A DNA stretch of 64,000 nucleotides from NCBI GenBank assembly GCA_039621445.1, contig CP154956.1, positions 47,225,291 through 47,289,290 of the forward strand, written 5' to 3'. The notes under the pieces are model-generated. The model was not told the DNA's origin and ran no database searches. It saw only the letters and a list, made by a program, of their open reading frames with translations. This document shows positions 43,985 to 52,339 of this stretch, piece after piece. The translations under genes were made by a program, and so were the position numbers. Origin of the DNA: Euglena gracilis. Lineage: Eukaryota; Euglenida; Euglenophyceae; Euglenales. Each line of letters opens with the position of its first letter. Positions within the stretch are counted from its first letter, which is position 1.

Positions 43985-44570
43985 ATTTTGAAAAAAAAAC
44001 CAGAGGATTCAAACATAAAATCTCTGAAACTCTAAAAAAGCCATGGGGGTTCCAGCCGTATTCCCCAACCGTATTTCTGACAGAAAAAAACCCAACAGGT
44101 CCAGCCAAAATTTCCCAACCGTGATAATAAACCCAGCGAGGTCCAACCACAGTTTCCCCTCCGTATGTCTGAAACAACCCAGGGGGTCCAGCCAACATTT
44201 ACCACCCCCCCCCCTTTATTGTCCCACCGACCTGCCCCCGGGAGGCCCGACCGGACAATAAAGGGGGGGGGGACAATAAAGGGGTACCAAAGGAATTTCA
44301 TTGGCCGGGCCAAAAAAACCCCCCGTCGGCCGGGGCCCAGGGACAATAAAGGGGGGGGGACAATAAAGGGGGGGGGGGGTGGTACCAGCCGCAATTCTGA
44401 AAAACGCACGGGGGGTTCCAGCCAGCATTTAACAACCGTATTTCTAAAAAACCCAGGGGGGTCCAGCCAACATTTCCCAACCGTAATTCTAAGAAAAAAC
44501 CCAGGGGTGGGCAGTCAACATTAAACCGAATTTTTGAAATAACCCAGGGCGGGTCCAGCAAAAAAACAAA
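43985..44570. repeat. Short tandem CCCAGGGGGTCCAGCCA units
   Basis: About 8 degenerate units of roughly 55-60 bp: CCGTATTTCTGA, AAAAACCCAGGGGGTCCAGC, CAACATTTCCCAA. They continue at 45085-45185 on the other side of the 44.6-45.05 kb insertions, so those insertions split one array. Confidence 0.7.
44207..44375. repeat. CCCTTATTGTCCCACCGACC repeat, copy 2
   Basis: It reads CCCTTTATTGTCCCACCGAC through GGACAATAAAGGGG, about 90% like copy 1 at 40194-40365, in the same orientation. It is flanked by repeated CCCAGGGGGTCCAGCCA units (43990-44560). Confidence 0.7.
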
Positions 44571-44602
44571 ACAACACCACCACCTTACTTTGCCCGAAAT
44601 GC

Positions 44603-44808
44603 CATGGTCAGTTACTCGGCGGCACACAGCAATCCAGGACTATTTGACATCCCTGGCTCAGCGAGCAGGCTTCCAAACAAAAAAGGAGCAACCTGCCGAG
44701 GACAACTCCCGGCCAGGGGATGTCTTCATTCCACGGGGGTGTATCCCCCGCGACCTTCCCCGTGACCCCCCCGCAACCCACACATGGAGGGTTTCCGCAT
44801 CCCAGTAG
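44603..44808 (+). pseudogene. Fragment of R2-type restriction-like endonuclease domain
   Basis: The open frame reads RRHTAIQDYLTSLAQRAGFQ, then KEQPAEDNSRPGDVFIPRG. This matches the layout in the intact element at 55800-55970 (NRHNAAQDALFNILSSNGQG ... LRPADLLLACW): a His-Asn/Thr-Ala helix, an Ala-Gly turn, a Glu, then R-P-x-D, the start of the PD-(D/E)xK catalytic core. Nothing else of that element is present, so it is a 5'- and 3'-truncated relic from a different copy. Its recognition rests on this motif spacing only. Confidence 0.5.
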
Positions 44809-44823
44809 GAGCCAAAAAATGGC

Positions 44824-45053
44824 GGTACTTGTCTGTTATCGCACGACACCTTATTTTTTGGTTATCGCACGACACCTTATTTTTAGTCCTATGGGGTTAT
44901 TTAAGGAGTAGGGTTAGGTGCGCACAGGCCATTTAGCGCAACATGGCCTGTGCGCACCTAACCCTACTCCTTAAATAACCCCATATCAACCCAAAAAAAA
45001 GGCGTCGTGCGATAACCAAAAGGGGGTCTGTCGTGCGATAACAGACAAGTACC
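44824..45053. mobile_element. 230-bp foldback element with 8-bp target duplication
   Basis: An almost complete palindrome. The inner arms (44891-44932 and 44943-44984) are a perfect 42-bp inverted repeat around a 10-base loop. The outer ends GGTACTTGTCTGTTATCGCA and its reverse complement are also perfect, with GTTATCGCACGAC repeated in each arm. AAAATGGC flanks both sides (44816-44823 and 45054-45061), an 8-bp target duplication as made by hAT-type transposases. It has no coding capacity. Confidence 0.85.
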
Positions 45054-45316
45054 AAAATGGCATCTAATTAGGAATTCACACCAAAATTTCCCTGCCGTAT
45101 GTCTGAAAAAACCCAGGGGGGGGGTCCACCCAAAATTCCCAACCGTACTTCTGAAAAAAACCAGTGGGGTCCAGCCAAAATTTCTGTAATGTGTCTCCTT
45201 GCCGGCAATATGTTTTGCCCTGTAATCAGTGCAGCTGTAGCAACCTGTATGCCTAGCAATCCTCCCCCCCCACCTCAGAAACTGCAAAACGCTTGCCGTC
45301 AGTCATCCATGATATT

Positions 45317-45547
45317 TTGCACTCAGCAATTGTGCCTTTTATCCCCTTTCATCCAAGGAGATTTTTGTTTCTGGGGTCACATTGGCACACTTTTTTACAC
45401 AAAATACAGTCCCAAACCGGACGCCGGGTTTTGGACAGAACCGGCGTTCCTAACGCCGGGTTTTAGGACAGAACCGGCGTCCGGAAAACCCGTGGGGGGG
45501 TACGCCGGTTCTGTCCTGAACCCGGCGTCTCAAACGCCGGTTTTACT
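45317..45547. repeat. Right arm of the 230-bp inverted duplication
   Basis: TATTTTGCACTCAGCAATTG through CAAACGCCGGTTT, the reverse complement of 40869-41100 with few changes. The two arms are 4.2 kb apart and enclose the 41.27-43.94 kb element and the foldback. Confidence 0.8.
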
Positions 45548-45554
45548 ACAAAAA

Positions 45555-45710
45555 AGGGGTGGCGGACGCCGGTTCTGTCCAAAACCCGGCGTTCCGGACG
45601 CCGGGTTTTGGACAGAACCGGCGTCCGCCACCCCTTGTTTAAACCGGCGTTTTAGAGACGCCGGGTTCAGGACAGAACCGGCGTCCCCACCCTTCGGTCA
45701 AAGGACACTC
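45555..45710. repeat. Further 27-bp dyads and a direct copy of 41149-41222
   Basis: CGCCACCCCTTGTTTAAACC followed by GGCGTTTTAGAGACGCCGGG is shared with 41149-41222 in the same orientation. Three ACGCCGGNTT...AACCGGCGT dyads lie here. Confidence 0.7.
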
Positions 45711-45719
45711 CCAGGACCA

Positions 45720-46466
45720 ATATCCGACCACTTATATGCAATGTCATGCCACTTTGCATTTCACCAAATTCCGGCGATCGCGAGGGTATTTTTGGCTGTA
45801 TCGATCGTCCTGGTACAAAGTCACCCCTCAATCGAAAGCTCTTTTCATCAGACGACTGGCGATCACCACCAAATTCAGCCACGCCGCCTGGAGCTCTTAC
45901 TTTCTGTCACTGGGAAATCCTAATTTCACAACTCTGGTGCCCCCCGGAACCCCTCAGGTGGTTAATTCGAAGAGAAAAAACGTTTCTGTAAGGTTTATTA
46001 AGCATCGTAAACCAAAAATCACTGAAAATCACCACAAATTTCGACTCAGATTCTGGCCGATCCGACGATCGCGAGCGCATCTCGGGCTGCGTGCAACGTT
46101 AGGGTACCAAGTTACCCCTCGATTGAAAGCTCTTTTCAACAGACGACCAGCGGTGGTCATCAGATCTTTCCACGCTGCACGGTACTCTATTTCCAAATCT
46201 GGGCCAATTTTCACCAAATTTGGATATCCACCCCAGTGGTCCCCAAATGGCAAAATTCATTGTCCTAGATGGTTGAAACAGTCATACCAGCACCTTAGGA
46301 CCACTTTTGGGCACTTTTGGTGACATTTTTAGGAATGAAAACCGGACGCCGGGTTTTGGACAGAACCGGCGTTCCTAACGCCGGGTTTTAGGACAGAACC
46401 GGCGTCCGTAAAACCCGTGGGGGGGGACGCCGGTTCTGTCCTGAACCCGGCGTCTCAAACGCCGGT
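45720..46466. repeat. Dispersed repeat with two diverged internal units
   Basis: Two diverged tandem units share GCGATCGCGAG-like, CCTCAATCGAAAGCTCTTTTC and CAGACGAC words about 300 bp apart (45775-45870 and 46065-46160). The part 45897-46466 is present as an inverted copy at 58533-59090. The right end carries three 27-bp dyads. Confidence 0.75.
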
Positions 46467-46599
46467 TTAGGCCAAGTCGGCAGCTAGTCGGCGAAACGGG
46501 GTGTGGGGGGGGGGTAGTGGGCCACTACCCACTACCCACTGTAATGTGCTAACGAGGTCAAGTTCGCCGCCGACTTTTAAGCCCCCCCAAGGAGCCTGC

Positions 46600-46990
46600 G
46601 GGGAGGTACAGGGCCCGGGAAGTACCTCAAAAGGGGCATGAGCATTTTTTTGTCCATTTTGTTGATGGCAACCTAAGGATCAAAGGGATATCCTAAAAAT
46701 GCACATGAGATGTGTTGCACATAAAACATAAAACACAAATTTCTTGGCCATTTGCAAAAAAAACAGACAGCAAAAGGATGTTGTTTTTTTGTTTAATCGC
46801 CGAAAAACACGCGTTCAAAACCCCAAAACACAAACAAAAAACGTTCGGAAAGGTGTTTTTTTGTTGGAAACCCTGCTTTTTTCGCCAAACAAAACCAAAC
46901 CAAACAAAGTTGAAACGGGTTCTTAAAAACAGCTTGTGGCGCTCGAAACAGCTCGTGGCGAACAAAACGGCATCCACATGCTTACACCAA
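46600..46990. other. No gene recognised
   Basis: AT-rich with poly-A/T patches. The open frame on the minus strand (Phe/Cys-rich) is unconvincing. Confidence 0.4.
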
Positions 46991-47044
46991 AAATTTAAAA
47001 AATTGCCCAAGCACAGCATTGTGGCCTTGCCCCCCCCAATCCCC

Positions 47045-47290
47045 CAATGACTTGGCCTGAAGCCCATTCAAGTTTTCCAGGACCGGCAATTCTTGGCTTA
47101 ATTGCTGGGGGTCCAAAGCCGGCGCATCGGATGCAGTCTGGATAATGACCTGGGTTGGCAAGCAAAAACATCCTGGCTGCAGGCCCAAAAGAACTGGCAG
47201 TAACATGGGCTGTCTGAAGTTGGTTCATTGATTCGGGCTCTTGGATTGCAGCTGCTTTGTCAACTTCAGAGGCCCTTTCAGAAGAGGAAA
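47045..47290 (-). CDS. Possible upstream exon(s) of host gene 3
   Basis: After acceptor TGCTTGCCAACCCAG at 47150 the minus strand reads VIIQTASDAPALDPQQLSQE and LPVLENLNGLQAK, an acidic, protein-like segment. A second patch at about 47273-47200 reads ASEVDKAAAIQEPESMNQLQ. Both lie on the same strand as, and upstream of, the rhodanese exons, and both have the composition of a linker. Connection to the gene is inference; donors are not fixed. Confidence 0.4.
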
Positions 47291-48002
47291 TCCTTGAAAA
47301 CACAAAAAATTGGGTGGATGGGGTCCACCACCAGGGCATTTTTTACCCCCGGCCCGGGGGGGGGGGAGGTCCAGCTCGGAGGCTGGAAATATTTGAAATT
47401 TTTGCACTGGCTGGAAAGGCTGCATGTATGTGTCCAATTTTTCTTGCGTCCAGGGGACCCACTTTCGGTTCTTGTTCGCTGCACGACCGCCACCCCACAA
47501 ACGGCAGAGTCGAAAACTTTGGTTCTTGAAGGAACAGGGTTAGGGTAAGGGTTTGGTGGCGGTCGTGCAGCGAACAACTGCCCACTTTTGGGGGGTCAAT
47601 TTTGGGGTCAAAATTCTTTTGGAAAATTCTCAAACTGCCATGGTGAAAAAGTGAAGGCCCGAAAAATTGGCATGTTTTGGGGGGTCAAAAGAAGGGATCA
47701 CCGGAATTCTCGTTCACAGGTGCTTTGGGCCAGAAAATACATCAAACAAAAATTTTTCTCCCTTAATGTCTGTCACCAAAAGGCAAGGGGGAATTATTCG
47801 GTTTCTTTTTCTTGTTGCAATGTTTCCATAAAAGCCAATGGTCACCTTTCCTGGAGCCATGAATAACCATGTTCACCCTCCAAGGAGGCTCGCCACAACC
47901 GTCGGCTCTCAAAATGGCCTAATTTCATGTTGGCTGGCTCCCGGATTCGTAAGAAATTCCCTGTCAGTAATTTCTCAACAAAGGAGGGTGAATCAACTAC
48001 AT

Positions 48003-48451
48003 CAGGGCGGGATTGAGGTTGAGGATTTCAAAAAAAGTTCAACCTCAATGTCAACGACCTCAACCTCAACCTCAACCTCAATGTCACCTCAATGTCCAAA
48101 ATTCAAAAAAAATGAACTCACAAAAAGCATGGATTGGACCATCTCCTCTTCTAAAACCTTCCTCAAAGGCAAGTTTGACAGCTTTTATGTCAATTTGCAA
48201 CATATGTGGGTGGAAACAAGAAAAAATAGTGGGGTGCCGAAAAAAAACTTGAAATAAGTGACCAATTGCCCAATTTTTGAAAAAATCCAGGTAATTTGCC
48301 TCTCTTTGTAACACTCTTTTTCAATTCTCTTTGTTGAGTCGTTTTCCTTTGGATTTTGGCATTGAGGTGACATTGAGGAAAGATGGAGGTTGGAAAACCT
48401 CAACCTCAACCTCAACCTCAACCTCAATACCTCAACCTCAATCCAGCCTTG
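48003..48451. mobile_element. 449-bp TIR element built of CCTCAA repeats, 7-bp target duplication
   Basis: The ends CAGGGCGGGATTGAGGTTGA and the reverse complement of CTCAACCTCAATCCAGCCTTG agree at 20 of 22 positions. ACTACAT flanks both sides (47996-48002 and 48452-48458). Both arms contain CCTCAACCTCAACCTC tracts and CAATGTCACCTCAATG. The internal 48100-48330 part is unique. It is non-coding. Confidence 0.8.
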
Positions 48452-48602
48452 ACTACATGGACCATGCAACCTGAAACATCAAACTTTTGTCACCAGAATC
48501 CAGAAACAAAGACGACCATGTTGAAACAAAGACTATTTTTGACAGTTCTCTTTCAATGAAACAGGAGTATTTGAATGAACCTCAAATTGAACACCCCCAT
48601 TC

Positions 48603-48762
48603 TCATTTGCTGTTGAACATTCTGAACGTTCGGTGTCACAAGCCGACTGGTTGCAGTGGTGGCATAATTTCTGGAACTGGCGTCTTCAGCACACAGTGAG
48701 ACCACCGCTGCAGTCGCTGCTAAAATTGCCAAAGCTGACCAGGTTGAAGCAGTGGGGCTCAT
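48603..48762 (-). CDS. Possible first exon with signal peptide (host gene 3 or separate)
   Basis: An ATG at 48762 on the minus strand opens MSPTASTWSALAILAATAAV followed by VSLCAEDASS and a Ser/Thr/Arg-rich stretch (NYATTATSRLVTPNV). This is the profile of a signal peptide followed by a transit-like region, as in organisms with secondary plastids. It meets GTGTTC after a Met-Arg-Met-Gly at about 48603. If it belongs to the rhodanese gene, that gene spans 23 kb and the whole 40-46 kb repeat nest is intronic. Confidence 0.45.
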
Positions 48763-49009
48763 CTTGAGACTGGTGAAAAAGGAGAATAACCAACGCGTAG
48801 GCTTTCATAAAAAAAATCCGAAAAGGCATTCTGTTTTTGGAGCAAATTTGAATGAGTGCGCGTGAATGCGATGCGCAATGCTTGAGTTTGTATGAATGGG
48901 TTTTTTAAACTGTATTATACCCAAATGCGCCCGTCGTGGGTGTGTATTCCAAAAAAAAGGTTGAGGTTTCTTGGAGGACGGACAAATTGATACTTTAAAA
49001 CTTACCCTC

Positions 49010-49143
49010 TCCCCTCCCCCCTCAAAGTGGCCACCCTTCGGGCACCATGGGACGCCACTCTGGGGGGGACACTTTGGGGTCAATTTTTGGCCTTCGGCTC
49101 CTTTGGAGGCGAAGGAAAACGGCCACTTTGAGGGGGGGGGGGT
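49010..49143. repeat. CCCCTCAAAGTGGCCA repeat, copy 2
   Basis: CCCCTCAAAGTGGCCACCCT at left and ACGGCCACTTTGAGGGG at right. Internal TTTTTGGCCTTCGGCTCCTT. It is inverted relative to 10722-10872. Confidence 0.6.
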
Positions 49144-49212
49144 AAACCAAATTTGCCATTTGGCCACCTTGGGGGGGAGGGACTATCGCGACTCTAGTTA
49201 TGAAGAAGCACT

Positions 49213-49264
49213 GCACTTTCTGAGTGTCTATTTTTTTCGTCTCCGCATAAACATGGCTGACAAG
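49213..49264. repeat. Left direct repeat of the retrotransposon
   Basis: GCACTTTCTGAGTGTCTATT, poly-T, CGTCTCCGCATAA then ACATGGCTGACAAG. It matches 56819-56868 with a few substitutions and a 2-bp gap. Both copies include ATG followed by a codon and GACAAG. Confidence 0.75.
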
Positions 49265-49366
49265 CGGGCGAGTGGCCCGTAGAAGTTATTGCAGGACTCC
49301 CTGGGCGCGACGCAGCTGTTGCTGGTCACGTCTATCATTCGCCACCGCCTCCTCCGTGGAGTACCC

Positions 49367-51694
49367 ATGCCAGCCAAGAAATCTCGGAAGATCACTCCAG
49401 TACCTGCAGCTGAAGTAGCTGAAGTGATTGAGGAGGTTTGGGTGGACGTCGTGCTCACGCCAGACCCGTCGCGTGCAAATACGGCGCCGCTGCCTGCAAC
49501 ACTGGAAGAAGGGTCCTCCCAACCACCGCCTGAGACCACGGCGGTGCTGCTTGCAACAACGGCAGAGGGGTCTTCCCCCCCACCGCCTGAGACCATGGCG
49601 CAGCCGCCTGCAACAACGGCGCCCACCCACCCGCCTGGTCCATCATCGCCTGAGACGATGGCGATCCCCCCATCCACCCCTGTGGCATGCAACAAGAGGA
49701 CTGGCAGCCCACCCCCTGGGCCCCCTGACGCCAAAAAACAGCGCACACCCCCCAGTCCAACCCCCCAGGTCACCCCACAGCCACCCCCCACACAGTGGTG
49801 CCCTTGCACCCAATGCCGCTGTGCATGCCACGATGACAGCAGCAGCACCACATCCAGCAGCTCCTCCTCCTTTGTGAGCTCCTTATCAGGCACTGCCCGG
49901 CACACTGCTGCTGAAGGTGCTGGTGTTGCTGAAGGAGCCGTAGGTGCTGAAGACGTCCCCCCTGCAGGAGTGACTGACACCATCGACTGCACACCCTCAG
50001 CCACCACTCCACCCACCCCAGTGTACTCACCTACCCCCACCCCCACCAAGTCATCCCCCACCACAACCACTGCATCCAAGGGGGCCTCCCCTGGCCCTGG
50101 GGACCCTGATCCCCATGCCACCCCCCTGGACCAGCCCTCTACTTCATCGACACCCTCACCACCTGATCCCCCGCATGATGACCCCCACATCCTGGACATC
50201 CTGCTGGCACCGGTCACACCAACCCTGGGGCTGCTGAGAGCCCAACAGCGCCACTATGCTGAACGTGGACCCACTGCTGCCTGTGGAGATGACACCAGCA
50301 GAGTCTTGGACTGGTTCCAGAGCCCCAGGAGGCCTGTCACCCCAACCATCCAGCAACCCAGCCCCCCCAGTCCACCATCCCTCAGCCCTGTCACCCCAGC
50401 CCCCAGCTCTCCCTTCGAGCCCCTCCTCCCCTTTGACTCCCCCTTCGACCCTCCCCCCCCTTACACTGCCCGGGAGCCTGACAGGGCACCCAGGCCCCAA
50501 GCCCCATCCAGTGCATTCAGCTTCCTCTCCTACAGACTCCGACCCCCCCCCACAGCCCTCTCCTCCAGATGCCCCTCCCCAGGGGTTTCCCCCCCTCCCA
50601 GCCCACCCCTCCCCCCCATCACTTCAACCCCCTCATCAGCGCATTCCCCAGCGATGACACCCACAGGGCCTTCAGTCGCCCCCCCCCCCTCCACTCCTCC
50701 CCCGCCCCCCCCTCCCATCACCCCCACCACACAACCCCTTCACCAATCCCCTCCCCATCCTGCTGCCCCCTGCCTCAATCTGGCGGTCCCCACCGTCACC
50801 ACCACCACCTCAACCTCCATTCCGAAGATCATCGGCAGCTACCACGCAACCACAGCCCCACCCGCCCCCGGTACAGAGCAGCGGCCGACCAACGCCCCCC
50901 ACCGCAGCAGGGCAAGGCCACCAAGGGGGCCGCGGGGCCAGAGACCGCCGCAGGGACAAGCGGCACCCCAAGGCCTGCCTGGGCCTGGCTGGGACCGCAT
51001 TCCCCAGCCTTGGTCTGCCACATGGGGGGTGTTTCACCCCCCCCCCCCAGTCAGCCTTCTGGATCTGGAGTATTGGAACCCAACCTTCAGCATTCGTCTT
51101 GTTTGTCCCCTCGTTCCACATCAGGGCATGCACACCCCACATGCCCCCCAGCAGAGGCGTTACATCTCTGTTTGCCCCTCCCTCTCACAACATGGCATGC
51201 ACACTGCACATGCCCACCAGCACAGGTGTTTCATCAATACCACATTGTTTTTCTGCTTGCCTGTGGGCAGGAGCACCCTTTTTGGGGACACACACACTCA
51301 ACATCAGCCCTCACTGTGGACAGGCAGGACCACCACTGATGGCTTGTTTGTGTTTGTGTTTGTGTTTGTGTTTGTGTTTCAAGTGCCAGGGGCAAGCTGC
51401 CCTTACCTTTGTTGGACATCTTGGTGTCAACCCTGCCGTTTGTTGTTCGCCTGCTTTTGTGTTTCGCCGTTTCAAAGGATCGTGGGTTGTCCACCCCCCC
51501 CCCTGGTGCACAGCTGGTTCTGCGATGGAGACAGGGCCCCCCCCCAAGCCATGGGAGGGCGCACAATTCCTCAGACACCCTTTCCCTCCGAGGAAGTTCT
51601 ACCAGGGTGCCCCCCCCCGGGTCGAACACCCCCAAGCTGTCGTCGCTCGGACCAAACTGTGCACCTCGGGATAGTGCCAAACCACCGCCCCTAA
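49367..51694 (+). CDS. ORF1 of the retrotransposon (Pro/Ser/Thr-rich)
   Basis: The first ATG in a 2.4-kb open frame is at 49367 (MPAKKSRKITPVPAAEVAEV), giving about 775 residues. It is dominated by Pro, Ser and Thr. Repeated segments EGSSQPPPETTA and EGSSPPPPETMA occur near the start. A Cys-rich patch WCPCTQCRCACHDD near residue 145 could bind zinc. The C-terminal 220 residues include a duplicated block (GMHTPHAPQQRR, GMHTAHAHQHRC) and a (TTTGTG)n tract. Other frames are also open there, so the natural C terminus is uncertain. By position it is the nucleic-acid-binding ORF1. Confidence 0.6.
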   Translation: MPAKKSRKITPVPAAEVAEVIEEVWVDVVLTPDPSRANTAPLPATLEEGSSQPPPETTAVLLATTAEGSSPPPPETMAQPPATTAPTHPPGPSSPETMAIPPSTPVACNKRTGSPPPGPPDAKKQRTPPSPTPQVTPQPPPTQWCPCTQCRCACHDDSSSTTSSSSSSFVSSLSGTARHTAAEGAGVAEGAVGAEDVPPAGVTDTIDCTPSATTPPTPVYSPTPTPTKSSPTTTTASKGASPGPGDPDPHATPLDQPSTSSTPSPPDPPHDDPHILDILLAPVTPTLGLLRAQQRHYAERGPTAACGDDTSRVLDWFQSPRRPVTPTIQQPSPPSPPSLSPVTPAPSSPFEPLLPFDSPFDPPPPYTAREPDRAPRPQAPSSAFSFLSYRLRPPPTALSSRCPSPGVSPPPSPPLPPITSTPSSAHSPAMTPTGPSVAPPPSTPPPPPPPITPTTQPLHQSPPHPAAPCLNLAVPTVTTTTSTSIPKIIGSYHATTAPPAPGTEQRPTNAPHRSRARPPRGPRGQRPPQGQAAPQGLPGPGWDRIPQPWSATWGVFHPPPPVSLLDLEYWNPTFSIRLVCPLVPHQGMHTPHAPQQRRYISVCPSLSQHGMHTAHAHQHRCFINTTLFFCLPVGRSTLFGDTHTQHQPSLWTGRTTTDGLFVFVFVFVFVFQVPGASCPYLCWTSWCQPCRLLFACFCVSPFQRIVGCPPPPLVHSWFCDGDRAPPQAMGGRTIPQTPFPSEEVLPGCPPPGRTPPSCRRSDQTVHLGIVPNHRP

Positions 51695-51695
51695 A

Positions 51696-52320
51696 CAAGT
51701 TGCACACCGGACCATCACCACAGTCACAGGTTTCCAGAAAACAGCCACCGGCACTGCGGCACCACAGGGCTCAGAAGATGGCTTGCGCCCGCTCGGACCC
51801 CCCAGGCGTCTCCTGCTACCACTCTGTGGGGATGTGGAACCCAACCCAGGGCCCTGCCCCGGGCCTGCTGCCGTACCCCCCCCCCCGGGGAAGACATTTG
51901 GGACACCACAGAAGGCCTGGGTAACGCCGGCCAGGTCTGGCGCTGGATACCACTGGCGCCAGCTCGCTCTGCACCCAGCACGCCTGCAGTCACCTCCGTG
52001 CCCCTCTTTTTCTGGCAGTGTCGCCTGTGCTCAGGTCTAGTGCCCCACCACTCTGCGGCAATTCTTCTTGCGCACCGGTGCCAGGCCCTCAATCACCGCA
52101 CTACCCCCCCGCCGTTGGAACTCCTGCTCAACGCAGACTGCTGGTCGATTGACCGGCTGGACCCCATTGAGAATGGAACCTGGTGGCAGGCGGTCTGCGA
52201 TTGGTGTGGTACAGAGTGATACACTTGCCATGTGGCCCCTCTTCTCCAGCACGAACAAACCTGTCGGCGTCACTGGACGGACGACGATTGGGAACCGGAA
52301 CCCCCGCCGGATGTCGTCCC
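51696..52320 (+). pseudogene. ORF2 5' part: 2A-like motif and two zinc fingers
   Basis: The reading begins just after ORF1's TAA, in frame 3 relative to the window (GTAAPQGSEDGLRPLGPPRR), with a 2A motif at 51828. At the C11 run 51876-51886 the sensible reading changes frame and continues GEDIWDTTEGLGNAGQVW, then WQCRLCSGLVPHHSAAILLA-H-R-C, a C-x2-C ... H ... C finger. It continues to a second finger, VCDWCGTE, a TGA at 52217-52219, then YTCHVAPLLQHEQTC. At the C7 run near 52319 it changes frame again into the 52183-54264 frame. No ATG is needed if translation reinitiates or reads through from ORF1. Confidence 0.6.
51828..51854 (+). other. 2A-like ribosome-skipping motif 1 (GDVEPNPGP)
   Basis: GDVEPNPGP preceded by LLLPLC fits the 2A consensus D-(V/I)-E-x-N-P-G-P. 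At 2A sites the ribosome fails to form the Gly-Pro bond and resumes, releasing the upstream product. It sits close to the N terminus of ORF2, where 2A motifs in some sea-urchin and trypanosome non-LTR elements also lie. Confidence 0.8.
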
Positions 52321-52339
52321 CCCCTGACGGGCCGGGGTG

